Assembly: GCF_009930875.1 (NCBI RefSeq)
Contig: NZ_CP025249.1
Coordinates: forward strand, 310,001 to 374,000
From: Actinomyces sp. 432
GTDB lineage: Bacteria > Actinomycetota > Actinomycetes > Actinomycetales > Actinomycetaceae
Reading direction: 5' to 3'
DNA length: 64,000 nucleotides
Shown here in pieces: positions 11,043 to 20,506 of this stretch. The notes under the pieces were generated by a model, which was given only the letters and a program-made list of their open reading frames with translations, was not told where the DNA came from and made no database searches. A program made the translations under genes and the position numbers. Position 1 is the first letter of the stretch. Each line of letters begins with the position of its first letter.

Positions 11043-11410
11043 GACGACGTATTGATCCCCCCGTCGGTGCTCAGGCCGTACGCCGGTGGGCGGCCGACAC
11101 CGCGGCTGGCAACCGCCCTAAGCGGGCCGACACGGCTACCGCCGTGCGCTACACGTTGGAGGAGCTGACCGCCTGCGCTCCGGGACGCGCTGTGGAGGTG
11201 CGGGTACCACCGTTCGGTGTGACGCAGGCGGTCTCGGGCACGGTTCACCGCCGCGGCACCCCGCCCAGCGTGGTGGAGACCGATGCCGCCACCTGGCTGG
11301 GTCTGGCCACTGGGCGCCTGGGCTGGGAGGACGCCCTGGCCTCCGGTGCCTTGCACGCCTCCGGTGAGCGTTGCGACCTGTCCGCGTATCTGCCGCTGCT
11401 GCGCGCGTAG
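11039..11410 (+). CDS. Sterol carrier family protein
   Basis: 123 residues beginning RRRIDP, with AVRYTLEELTACAPG, VEVRVPPFGVTQAV and a GTPPSVVETDAATWLGLATG core. This is the actinobacterial sterol-carrier-like family normally found beside pur genes. Its GTG start overlaps the nucleotidase stop by 4 bp (GTGA), so it is translationally coupled to that gene. It probably binds a hydrophobic ligand. The molecular role is unknown. Confidence 0.8.
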   Translation: MRRRIDPPVGAQAVRRWAADTAAGNRPKRADTATAVRYTLEELTACAPGRAVEVRVPPFGVTQAVSGTVHRRGTPPSVVETDAATWLGLATGRLGWEDALASGALHASGERCDLSAYLPLLRA

Positions 11411-11568
11411 CGCTCGGCGTGGCTGCAGTGACCGCATAGTGCTCGCCGGTGCGCGTGAGCGGAGGCATGGCCGTCGGCGCGCGTGAGCGCTTGGCGGTTG
11501 TGGGCGGTGGCTGCCGTCACTGCGTGAGCCGGCCAACCGGTGAATGTCGCCGGGATGCGTCGGCGCAA

Positions 11569-11694
11569 AAGTGTCCATCTCTCGCCACTTTGAGCGTAGG
11601 CCGCAGCGGTGTCTGTCCATTTGCCCAGGTCAGCGGGGTATCCGTTGGAGGCTTGCGGCGCGCTGCCGGTGAAAGTGTGGAGAGATGGACACTT
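11569..11694. repeat. Long-range 15-bp inverted repeat
   Basis: AAGTGTCCATCTCTC at 11569-11583 is exactly inverted at 11680-11694, with 96 bp between. It lies in the 468-bp gap before the fructose regulator, which otherwise contains no convincing gene. It could be an operator pair or a relic of an insertion. Confidence 0.4.
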
Positions 11695-11826
11695 CGTCCG
11701 CGCTCGGCTCGTGGTGGGCGGTGCGGCACGGCGCGGGACTGCTCTGCGGATTGGCGCCGCGTCGGCGCCATTGCGCCCGAGCGGACATGGTTTACGACGA
11801 ATTTCAAGAAGACTCTTCCCAAGTGC

Positions 11827-11860
11827 GTCCGTTCGGGCATATACTCGTGTCCGAACGGAC
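11827..11860 (+). promoter_or_regulatory. Candidate operator/promoter of the fructose operon
   Basis: GTCCGTTCGG (11827-11836) is perfectly inverted at 11851-11860, with a 14-bp spacer containing a TATACT -10-like box (11840-11845). It lies 18 bp before the DeoR-type regulator gene, so autoregulation by that protein is the obvious reading. Confidence 0.55.
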
Positions 11861-11878
11861 TTCATGGGGGAGGTGCGG

Positions 11879-12649
11879 ATGAACGCCGAGCAGCGCCAGC
11901 AGGACATCGTTGACGCCGTCGCGCGCGAGGGCCGCGTTGCTGTTGCCGATCTGGCCGCCCGTTATGGCGTCACGGTTGAGACCATCCGCCGTGACCTGAC
12001 TGCCTTGGACCGGGCCGGCGCCCTGCGCAAGGTCCACGGCGGCGCAGTTCCCGCCACTGTCCTGGCCCTGCCGGAAACCGCCGTTGCCGAGCGCGAGCTG
12101 CTCGGCGCCAGCGCCAAGCAGGCCATCGCCGCTGCCGCTGTCAGTGCCCTGAAGCTCCGACCCGGCACCACCGTGCTGCTCGATGCCGGCACCACCGTGG
12201 GTTGTCTCGCCCGCCTCCTGCCTGAGGGAATGGACTTGCGAGTCATTACCGACTCGGTCCTCACAGCCGCCCTCCTGGCCGGCCGCAGCGACCTGAGCGT
12301 ACGCATGCTCGGCGGCCAGGTGCGTGGTATCACCCAGGCCACCGTCGGACCCGAGGCGCTGGAGACGCTCGCCACCCTGCGAGTAGCCGTCGCCGTGATG
12401 GGGACTAACGGCCTGACCGCCGAGCACGGCCTGTCCACCCCGGATCCGGAGGAGGCTGCCGTCAAGCGCGCCATGGTTCGCGCCGCCAGCCGTGTTGTGG
12501 TCCTGGCCGACTCCACCAAGATCGCTCAGGAGCACCTGGTCTCCTTCGCCGACCTGGACGACGTTGACCTGCTGGTCACAGACGCCGCCCTCCCCAGCCC
12601 ACTGGCCGCCCAACTAGCCGACACAGGAACCGAGGTACTGCTCGCATGA
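11879..12649 (+). CDS. DeoR-family regulator of the fructose operon
   Basis: 256 residues. The N-terminal winged HTH (RQQDIVDAVAREGRVAVADL ... VETIRRDLTALDRAG) is followed by a DeoR sugar-sensor domain containing VLLDAGTTVGCLARLL and VVLADSTKI. GGGGAGG precedes the ATG at 11879. The stop overlaps the fruK start (ATGA). By analogy it represses fru genes until fructose-1-phosphate binds. Confidence 0.88.
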   Translation: MNAEQRQQDIVDAVAREGRVAVADLAARYGVTVETIRRDLTALDRAGALRKVHGGAVPATVLALPETAVAERELLGASAKQAIAAAAVSALKLRPGTTVLLDAGTTVGCLARLLPEGMDLRVITDSVLTAALLAGRSDLSVRMLGGQVRGITQATVGPEALETLATLRVAVAVMGTNGLTAEHGLSTPDPEEAAVKRAMVRAASRVVVLADSTKIAQEHLVSFADLDDVDLLVTDAALPSPLAAQLADTGTEVLLA

Positions 12650-13677
12650 TCATCACTCTGACCCCCAACCCCTCACTAGACCGCACCGTCTCACTGGCAG
12701 GCGCGCTTGTCCGCGGCGGTGTCAACCGCTTGCAGTCGGTCACTACGGAGCCCGGCGGCAAGGGGCTGAACGTGGCCCGCGTGCTGGCCCACTCCGGCCA
12801 GGATGTAACAGCCATCCTGCCGGCGCCCGAACGCGACCCGCTGGTGGCGGCCCTTGAGGTGCTGGACGCGCCCGGTCTGACTCCTGTCACCGTGGATGTG
12901 GCCGGTGCGGTGCGCGTGAACACCGCGGTCACCGAGCCCGACGGCACCACCACCAAGCTCAACGAGCCCGGGGCCGTGCTGAGCGCGGCGGAGGTAGACG
13001 CCGTGGAGCAGGCCCTGCTCGAGGCGGTGTCCGGTCATGCGCAGTCCGGCACCACTCACTCCGACGATGCAGGCACGGGAGGGGCGCATTCCTGGGCGAT
13101 CCTGTCCGGCTCGCTGCCGCCTGGCGCCCCCACCGACTGGTACGCGCGGCTGGTCGGGCTGTTGCGACAGGCGGCCCCGGGGCTGCGCATCGCGGTCGAT
13201 ACCTCCGACGCGCCCCTGGCCGCGTTGGCGGCAGCTCTGCCGCAAGCGGCACCGGACCTGATCAAGCCCAATGGAGAGGAGCTCGGGCAGCTCGCCGGAC
13301 TGCCCGCACAGCGCGCCACCGCGCTGGAGCAGGGCGCCCTGGCCGGCGACTACGCCCCCGTGGCGGAGGCGGCGCGTGTACTCGTGGGTCTTGGGGTGGG
13401 GGCGGTAATGGCCACCCTTGGCGGGGCCGGCGCCGTCCTGGTCACCGCCGATGGGGCGTGGCGCGCCACCGCCCCCGAGGTCCCCGTTATCTCCACCGTC
13501 GGTGCCGGAGACTCCTCCGTAGCCGGATACATCCTCGCCGATGTGCGAGGCGCAGACGCGCCGGAGCGCCTGGCCGCCGCCATGGCCTACGGCTCCGCCG
13601 CTGCCGGACTGCCCGGAACCACGCTGCCCGGACCGGATCACCTGCCCGACCAGGCGGCAGTGGTTGCCCCACTGTGA
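12646..13677 (+). CDS. fruK: 1-phosphofructokinase
   Basis: 343 residues of the PfkB/ribokinase family. It phosphorylates fructose-1-phosphate to fructose-1,6-bisphosphate. TLTPNPSLDRTVSL at the N-terminus and GGKGLNVARVLAHSG mark the sugar site. VISTVGAGDSSVAGY near 281-295 carries the catalytic Asp289. It is slightly longer than the usual ~310 because of an insert around 130-148. Coupled by a 4-bp overlap to the regulator upstream. Confidence 0.93.
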   Translation: MIITLTPNPSLDRTVSLAGALVRGGVNRLQSVTTEPGGKGLNVARVLAHSGQDVTAILPAPERDPLVAALEVLDAPGLTPVTVDVAGAVRVNTAVTEPDGTTTKLNEPGAVLSAAEVDAVEQALLEAVSGHAQSGTTHSDDAGTGGAHSWAILSGSLPPGAPTDWYARLVGLLRQAAPGLRIAVDTSDAPLAALAAALPQAAPDLIKPNGEELGQLAGLPAQRATALEQGALAGDYAPVAEAARVLVGLGVGAVMATLGGAGAVLVTADGAWRATAPEVPVISTVGAGDSSVAGYILADVRGADAPERLAAAMAYGSAAAGLPGTTLPGPDHLPDQAAVVAPL

Positions 13678-13808
13678 CAGGCCCCGAATCGAACCGATAG
13701 ACCCGCACGCAACTACCAGTCCTGCGTGAGCCGCCGGCTTGCGCATCCGACCCCAACCCGCCCCGCAGCGGCGGAGCGGTACTCTCAGGAGACAGCAAGG
13801 AAAACACC

Positions 13809-15869
13809 ATGTCCCAACCCACCAATTCAGCGAACACGCCGCTGATCGTCCCAGAACTCGTCCGCCTGGACGCGCCTGCGGGCGCCGACAAGCAGGCAGT
13901 CATCAACTACCTGGCGGATGTCGTAGCGGCCGCCGGCCGCGCCGACACCAACGAGGGGCTCGCCGCCGACGCGCTGGCCCGCGAGGCCACGGCGCCCACC
14001 GGCATCCCCGGCGGCATCGCCATCCCGCACTGCCGCAGCCCGCATGTGCTGGCCCCCTCGCTCGGCTTCGCCCGCCTGACCGAGCCCGTTGACTTCGGCG
14101 CCGCCGATGGGCAGGGCGCCGACCTCGTGTTCATGATCGCCGCGCCCGCCGGCGCCGACGACTTCCACCTGCAGCTGCTGGCCAAGCTGGCTCGCGGCCT
14201 GATGAAGTCGGAGTTCACCGACGCCCTGCGCGCCGCCGCCACCCCCGAGGACGTCGCCCGCCTGGTCACCGAGCAGGTCCAGCCCGAGCTGCTCGACGGC
14301 GGCGCCGCGGCCTCCGCGGGCGCGCCGGCCGCGGGGGAGTCGGCCGCACCCGCGGACACGGGCCGCGTGATCGTCGGTGTCTCCTCCTGCCCCACCGGCA
14401 TCGCCCACACCTTCATGGCCGCCGAGGCGCTCGAGCAGGCCGGCAAGGAACGTGGCGTCACCGTGCGCATCGAGGGCCAGGGCTCAGGCAAGATCGACTG
14501 GCTCGACGCCGAGCTCATCCAGGCTGCCGACGCCGTGATCTTCGCCCACGACCTGCCGGTGAAGGGACTGGAGCGCTTCGCCGGCAAGCCCGTCATCGAC
14601 GTCGGCGTGAAGGCCGCCGTCAATGACGCCGGCTCGCTGGTGGACCAGGCCCTGGCCGCCATTGACGACCCGGGCGCCAAGCGCGTGACCGCTGCCGCGG
14701 GGGGCGAGTCCGAGAGCGAGGAGGAGCACGTCCACTGGGCGCGCCGCCTGCAGCGCTCGGTGATGACCGGCGTGTCCTACATGATCCCCTTCGTGGCCGC
14801 GGGCGGTCTGCTCACCGCCCTGGGCTTCCTCTTCGGCGGCTACGACATCACGAACAACGCCGCCAACATCGTCACCGACTCCAGCCTGTGGAACCTGCCC
14901 GACCTGGCCAACCCGGACCTGGCCGCCCCCAACGCACTGGGCGGCTCGCCGCTGATGGCCTACATCGGTGCAGTCTTCTTCATGCTCGGCTCCACCGCCA
15001 TGAACTTCCTGGTACCGGCCCTGGCCGGGTACACGGCCTTCGGCCTGGCCGGACGCCCCGGTATCGCCCCCGGCTTCGCCATGGGTGCGCTGTCGGTGGC
15101 CATCGGCGCCGGCTTCATCGGCGGTCTGATCGGCGGCCTGCTCGCCGGCTACATGGCGGCCTGGCTGGCGGGGCTGGACGTGCCCCGCTGGCTGCGCAGC
15201 CTGATGCCGGTGGTGATCATCCCGCTGTGCACCACCCTGGTGGTCGGCTCCCTGATGTACATGGTGCTCGGCAACCCGCTGGCCGCGCTGATGAACTGGC
15301 TCAGCAACTCGCTGACCTCTATGGCCGGCTCCGGCTCGGCCGTCCTCCTGGGCGTGATCCTCGGCCTGATGATGTGCTTCGACCTGGGTGGCCCGGTCAA
15401 CAAGGCCGCCTACCTGTTCGCCACGGCCGGCCTGTCGGCGGCCACTGCCGCCTCCTACGAGATCATGGCCGCCGTGATGGCCGCGGGTATGGTCCCGCCG
15501 CTGGCTCTGGCCCTGGCCACTACGGTGCGTCCGGGTCTGTTCACCGACGTCGAGCGGGACAATGGGCGGGCCGCCTGGCTGCTCGGGGCGTCCTTCATCT
15601 CCGAGGGCGCCATCCCCTTCGCCGCCGCGGACCCGCTGCGCATCATCCCGCCGTCGATGCTGGGCGGCGCCGTCACCGGCGCCCTGTCCATGGCGCTGCA
15701 CGTGGGCTCGCGCGCCCCGCACGGCGGCATCTTCGTGTTCTTCGCGATCGATAACCTGCTCGGGTTCTTCATCTCGATCATCGCGGGAACGGTTGTCACC
15801 GCCATCGGTGTGCTCATCCTCAAGCAGGCGCGGGCCCGCAAGCTCGTGGCGGAAGCCGCCGCCGCCTGA
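13809..15869 (+). CDS. fruA: PTS fructose transporter EIIABC
   Basis: 686 residues in the order EIIA (1-~155), EIIB (~185-285), EIIC (~300-680). The phospho-acceptor His74 lies in IAIPHCRSPH and the phospho-Cys194 in VGVSSCPTGIAHTF. About ten membrane helices follow, with the GGPVNKAAYLFA and ISEGAIPFAAADP signatures. It imports fructose as fructose-1-phosphate, the substrate of FruK. An AAGGA ribosome site precedes the ATG. There is no fused HPr domain, and ptsI/ptsH are not in the window. Confidence 0.95.
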   Translation: MSQPTNSANTPLIVPELVRLDAPAGADKQAVINYLADVVAAAGRADTNEGLAADALAREATAPTGIPGGIAIPHCRSPHVLAPSLGFARLTEPVDFGAADGQGADLVFMIAAPAGADDFHLQLLAKLARGLMKSEFTDALRAAATPEDVARLVTEQVQPELLDGGAAASAGAPAAGESAAPADTGRVIVGVSSCPTGIAHTFMAAEALEQAGKERGVTVRIEGQGSGKIDWLDAELIQAADAVIFAHDLPVKGLERFAGKPVIDVGVKAAVNDAGSLVDQALAAIDDPGAKRVTAAAGGESESEEEHVHWARRLQRSVMTGVSYMIPFVAAGGLLTALGFLFGGYDITNNAANIVTDSSLWNLPDLANPDLAAPNALGGSPLMAYIGAVFFMLGSTAMNFLVPALAGYTAFGLAGRPGIAPGFAMGALSVAIGAGFIGGLIGGLLAGYMAAWLAGLDVPRWLRSLMPVVIIPLCTTLVVGSLMYMVLGNPLAALMNWLSNSLTSMAGSGSAVLLGVILGLMMCFDLGGPVNKAAYLFATAGLSAATAASYEIMAAVMAAGMVPPLALALATTVRPGLFTDVERDNGRAAWLLGASFISEGAIPFAAADPLRIIPPSMLGGAVTGALSMALHVGSRAPHGGIFVFFAIDNLLGFFISIIAGTVVTAIGVLILKQARARKLVAEAAAA

Positions 15870-15879
15870 TCCCCGCCCA

Positions 15880-15960
15880 CCACCGAGATCGGTTGCTATA
15901 ACCACCGAGATCGGTAGAAGTTACGTGCCGAGGTCGGTCGATATGGCCGGCCTCGGCACG
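15880..15960. repeat. Dispersed intergenic repeat, family A (copy 4)
   Basis: Three units of the CCGAGATCGGTAGA / GTGCCGAGGTCGGT motif just after fruA. The remaining ~300 bp before the second nucleotidase show no gene. Confidence 0.65.
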
Positions 15961-16262
15961 TTGCTGGGGGTATCGGCGCTAGCGCGGCGCCGACGGCGCA
16001 GGACTCTTTGCTACGGATTCGGCGGGTAGCGGCAGGGTTCCGCCTGGAGCTGCCAACGCTCAGGGAAGAGTGCGTCCCACACCTCGGCGCCCGCCGGGAT
16101 CCGCCCGCTAGACGGCGGCCTTCGCCAGGCGCTCGCCACTTCCTCAAGCCGGGCATTCGCACCTCCCGGACGGTCTCGAAGCATGGCTGCCGGCCCCGCG
16201 ACGGTGTGAAGTGCCCTACACTTGGCGGGTCTTCCGTCCCCACTAACCTCCCGAGACTGGTC

Positions 16263-18584
16263 ATGCCACACCTATACCGTCGCCTCGCCGCCTTCGCCGC
16301 GGCCCTGGCCCTAACCCTCGTCACCCCGGCACTCGTTACCCCGGCCGCTGCCGCGGATCCCGCAGACGCAACCACCACGCTCAATATCCTCGGCATCACC
16401 GACCTGCACGGCCACATCGAGACCACGAGCGATGAGCCCGGCGCGGTCACCCTGGCCTGCGAGGTAGCCGCCGCCCGCGCCCGCAACCCCAGTACGCTCT
16501 TCGTCTCCAACGGGGACAACGTTGGCGGCAGCGCCTACATCTCCTCGATCCTTGACGACCAGCCCACCATCGACGTCCTCAATGCCATCGGCCTGGATGT
16601 CACCAGCGCCGGCAACCACGAGTTCGACAAGGGCATCACTGACCTCGCCGACCGCCTCCTACCCGCCTTCAACGCCCCGATCCTATCCGCGAACGTCACC
16701 GGCAACGCCGCCCTGGCCGCCGAGGGCTCCGGCAACGGCACCTGGATCACCGAGGTCGACGGCGTCAGGGTCGGCTTCGTCGGTGTCGTCACAGAGGAGC
16801 TGCCCAGTCTGGTGTCCAAGTCCGCGCTTGAGGGCCTCACGGTGTCCGATGCGACCGCCACGGCCAACACGCGCGCCACCGCACTGAAGGACGGCGACGC
16901 CGCCAACGGGGAGGCCGACGTGGTCGTGGTCCTGGCCCACGAGGACGCCGCCATCTACGGCAACCAGTTCAACGGCGCCGTCGACGCCGTCGTCGCCGGC
17001 CACACCCACGTGCCCTTCGCCGAGGTTGTGAAGTCGACTGACGGCACGGACATCGCCGTCGTCCAGCCCGACCACTACGGCCTCAAGCTCGGCGAGATCT
17101 CCCTGACGGTGACCACATCCGCCGACGGCACGAAGGCCGTCACCGCCGCCACCGCCCGCAACCTCGACCTGGCGGAGTCCGACTGCACCACCGACGCCTA
17201 CGGCGTGGCCGGGATCGTCGCGCAGGCGAAGACGGACTCCGAGGCCGCGGGCAACGAGGTCATCACCACCCTGGGGTCGAGCTTCCTCCGCGGCACCGAC
17301 ACCGGCACGGACTACGGGGCCAACCGCTCCACCGAGTCCACCGCCTCCAACCTCATTGCCACATCCTTCGCCTCCTGGCTGTCCACGGACATCCAGCCGG
17401 ACGCCGACTACTCGATCGGGCTGATGAACCCCGGCGGTGTGCGCGCCGACTACCTTGCGGGTGAACTCACCTCGGGCCAGGCCTACACGGTGCAGCCCTT
17501 CGGCAACGAGATGGCCTACGCCACCTACACGGGCGCGCAGGTAAAGCAGGTGCTCGCCGAGCAGTTCCAACCGACGACCACGCGTGCAGCACTCATGCTC
17601 GGAACCTCTGACAACGTGGCGGTCTACCTCGACCAGGACGCCGCCGACCAGCTCGAGGACTACTTCACGCAGATCTCCACCGCTTCCGAGGAGGAGCGGG
17701 GTGCGCTCAGTGCGGGCCTCGCAGGTGCCATCGCCGATGCGCGCTCGCGGGTCATCGACGCCGTCTACATCGACGGCGAGCTGCTCGACGACGCAGCGAG
17801 CGTCGCCGTCGCCTCCAACACCTTCCTCCTCGCGGGCGGCGACAACTTCACCACCCTGGGTGAGAAGACGATGATCAACACCGGCATCCTCGACCGCACG
17901 GTCACCTCCGAGTACCTGATGCGGATCAACCCGGCCACCGCCTCCTACCGCAAGCACCAGGTCGGCTCCTCCATCGCTATCGACGGCGAAGCGGTGACGG
18001 CCCGCTTCACCGGGCTCAGCTACTCGGCAACCGCCGAGCAGGGCAGGGGCGATGCCGCCGTCTCCGTCGCCGCCACCGTCACCATGGCCGACGGCAGCGC
18101 CCGGACAATCGCCACGAGCGATGTCGACCAGACGGTCACGCCGGGCCTGCCCGAAACCGGCCAGGCCACGCTGACCTTCACGCTCCCCGACGGCGCCGCC
18201 ACCCAGGCGTGCACGGTAGACGGCGTGAGCGCGACGTGCGCGGTTGTCTCCTTCTCCGTTACGGGCGCCGACGGCTCCAGCGAGACGCTTGCCGTCGCCG
18301 CCGAGGTCGTGCTCTCGGGCTCTCCGGAGCCGACGGCGACGCCGAGCCCGGCGGTGGCGCCCAGCGCGGCGGCCACGGTGGGCGAGTCGGCCGGCGCCCC
18401 GGCAGGGCCGACCCCCGTGGCGTCGGCGGTGGGAACCACGCGAGCGGCTCCGGGCTCAGCTACTGGGAGCGGCACGCGTGGGGCGCTGGCCCGTACCGGC
18501 GTGCCGCTCGCCCTGGGTGCGCTCGCCCTCGGTCTTATGGGCGGTGGCGCCCTGCTGACCTCCCGCCGCCGAGGTCGGGAGTAG
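16263..18584 (+). CDS. Cell-wall-anchored 5'-nucleotidase/UshA-like metallophosphatase (paralogue 2)
   Basis: 773 residues. A signal peptide ends near AAAADP (about residue 31). The metallophosphatase domain is complete: TDLHGH (46-51), SNGDNVGGS, AGNHEFDKG, LAHEDA and AGHTHV. The 5'-nucleotidase C-terminal domain follows with NPGGVRADYL and ASNTFLLAGGDNF. The end has a Pro/Ala/Ser-rich linker, the LARTG sorting motif, a helix and RRRGRE. It should release nucleosides and phosphate from extracellular nucleotides. It is a close paralogue of the gene at 8649, separated from it by the fructose operon. The start is inferred from the signal peptide because the ribosome site is weak. Confidence 0.92.
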   Translation: MPHLYRRLAAFAAALALTLVTPALVTPAAAADPADATTTLNILGITDLHGHIETTSDEPGAVTLACEVAAARARNPSTLFVSNGDNVGGSAYISSILDDQPTIDVLNAIGLDVTSAGNHEFDKGITDLADRLLPAFNAPILSANVTGNAALAAEGSGNGTWITEVDGVRVGFVGVVTEELPSLVSKSALEGLTVSDATATANTRATALKDGDAANGEADVVVVLAHEDAAIYGNQFNGAVDAVVAGHTHVPFAEVVKSTDGTDIAVVQPDHYGLKLGEISLTVTTSADGTKAVTAATARNLDLAESDCTTDAYGVAGIVAQAKTDSEAAGNEVITTLGSSFLRGTDTGTDYGANRSTESTASNLIATSFASWLSTDIQPDADYSIGLMNPGGVRADYLAGELTSGQAYTVQPFGNEMAYATYTGAQVKQVLAEQFQPTTTRAALMLGTSDNVAVYLDQDAADQLEDYFTQISTASEEERGALSAGLAGAIADARSRVIDAVYIDGELLDDAASVAVASNTFLLAGGDNFTTLGEKTMINTGILDRTVTSEYLMRINPATASYRKHQVGSSIAIDGEAVTARFTGLSYSATAEQGRGDAAVSVAATVTMADGSARTIATSDVDQTVTPGLPETGQATLTFTLPDGAATQACTVDGVSATCAVVSFSVTGADGSSETLAVAAEVVLSGSPEPTATPSPAVAPSAAATVGESAGAPAGPTPVASAVGTTRAAPGSATGSGTRGALARTGVPLALGALALGLMGGGALLTSRRRGRE

Positions 18585-18690
18585 TTACGTGCCGAGGTCG
18601 GTAGATATGGCCGGCCTCGACGCGTTGGTGCCAGTCTCGGCGCGTAACAAGTGCCGGTTTCGGCGCGTAACAAGTGCCGGTTTCGGTGAG
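18567..18690. repeat. Dispersed intergenic repeat, family A (copy 5), upstream of purF
   Basis: About five diverged units, including GTGCCGAGGTCGGTAGATAT and two GCGCGTAACAAGTGCCGG units. The repeat begins inside the last codons of the nucleotidase gene and ends about 30 bp before purF. Confidence 0.65.
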
Positions 18691-18719
18691 GGGCGCAGGC
18701 CGTGTGACAGAATGCGGGC

Positions 18720-20506
18720 GTGAGCTTTGGTGACCCCGGCCGGACCACCCCGCACTCCGGTGAAGCGCTCGCCCGCCGACGCCCCGATCCGCCGCTCGCC
18801 TCCGGGGAGGAGGTGAACGAGGAGTGCGGCGTCTTCGGTGTGTGGGCTCCGGGCGAGGACGCATCCCGCCTGACCTACTTCGGCCTGTATGCCCTCCAGC
18901 ACCGCGGCCAGGAGGCCGCCGGCATCGCGTCCACCGACGGCAGCAACATCCTGGTATACAAGGACCTCGGCCTCGTGTCCCAAGTGTTCGACGACGGCGC
19001 CCTGTCCAGTCTCACCGGCCATCTCGCCGTCGGGCACGTCCGCTACGCCACCCAGGGCGCGGGCACCTGGGAGAACGCCCAGCCGATGCTGGGGCCGGTG
19101 GCAGGCTCCACGCTGGCACTGACTCACAACGGCAATCTCACCAACACCCGCGAGCTCATGGAGGCGGTGCACCGCACCAGCGGGGAGGACCTCACCGGCG
19201 AACTCGGCCGCGGCTCCTCCACGGACACCGCCGTCATCGCCGCCCTGATGGAGCTGGTATCCCAGCGCGGGCACCTGGATGCCTGGGACTATGACGCCGT
19301 CGACGCCGACTCCTCCCTGTACCTCCCGGTGGCCGACGCCGACGCCGCCCCGCCGCTGAGCATCTCGGCCACGGCCCGGCGCGTGCTGCCGCTGTTGCGG
19401 GGAGCGTTCTCCCTGGTGTTCATGGACGAGCACACCCTGTACGCCGCCCGGGACCCGTACGGCGTGCGTCCCCTTGTACTCGGTCGCCTGCAGCGCGGCT
19501 GGGTGGTCGCCTCCGAGAGCGCCGCCCTGGACATCGTCGGGGCCACGTTCGTCAGGGAGATTGAGCCCGGGGAGCTGATCGAGATCGACGCCGACGGCGT
19601 GCGCTCCTCCCGCTTCGCCACCCCCCGCCGGGCCGGCTGCGTATTCGAGTACGTCTACCTGGCCCGCCCGGATACGCGCATCGCCGGCACTTCGGTGATC
19701 GCCGCCCGCAACGCCATGGGGGCGGCCCTGGCCCGCGAGCACCCGGTCGACGCCGACCTGGTGATCGCCACCCCGAGTCCGGTACTCCGGCCGCCATCGG
19801 CTACGCCCAGGCCTCCGGCATCCCCTACGGGCAGGGCCTGGTGAAGAACACCTACGTCGGCCGCACCTTCATCCAGCCCACCCAGACCCTGCGCCAGCTT
19901 GGTATTCGTCTGAAGCTCAACCCGGTGCGGGAGGTCATCGCCGGCAAGCGCCTGGTGGTAGTCGATGACTCGATCGTGCGCGGCAACACCCAGCGCGCCC
20001 TGGTGCGCATGCTGCGGGAGGCCGGCGCCGCGCAGGTGCATGTGCGCATCTCCTCCCCGCCGGTGCTGTGGCCGTGCTACTACGGCATCGACTTCGCCAC
20101 CCGCGCCGAGCTGATCGCCACGGGTATGAGTGTGGAGGAGATCCGTGACTCCATCGGCGCCGATTCCCTCGGCTACCTCTCCGTGGATGGCATGGTCGCC
20201 GCCTCGGGGCAGGACGCCGCGTCCCTGTGCACCGCATGCTTCACCGGTGACTACCCGATCGCTCCGCCTGTGCAGGGAGCTGCTGCCGGCGCCCCGGCGG
20301 CTACGCGCGTCCCCGGCGTCTACCGGCGCCGCAATGGTGCAGGAACCGGAGCCCCCGTTTTGCGACGGGTGACGCGCCCGGACCTGAGCGCCGGCAGTCC
20401 CCACCGGAACCCGGCCGACGCCGCGGCTGCCTCACCCGCGGCCGCAAGTTCTCCGCCGCATGCTGCTGCACTCACCGACCCCGCACCGGAAGGACCCGCC
20501 CGATGA
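18720..20506 (+). pseudogene. purF: Amidophosphoribosyltransferase, interrupted by one apparent -1 frameshift
   Basis: PurF makes phosphoribosylamine from PRPP and glutamine, the first committed purine step. The N-terminal Ntn glutaminase begins ECGVFG, and LQHRGQEAAGI and GHVRYATQG are intact. The PRTase half with [13 protein letters not shown] is also intact but in another frame. At 19775/19776, ACCCCGAGTCC should read with one more G, giving [18 protein letters not shown]. Both halves are otherwise unblemished and the stop overlaps purM (ATGA). A sequencing deletion in a G run is likelier than a real knockout. The corrected protein would be 595 residues, with an Ala/Pro-rich C-terminal extension of ~75. 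Confidence 0.9.

Noticed and set aside
14484..15905. 473-codon leftward frame rich in Gly, His, Arg and Gln
   Set aside because: It is the reverse complement of fruA, and its low-complexity composition is typical of a shadow in high-GC DNA.
19770..19850. Programmed ribosomal frameshift in purF
   Set aside because: There is no slippery heptamer or stem. The event matches four other single-base losses in G/C runs, so sequence error is favoured.
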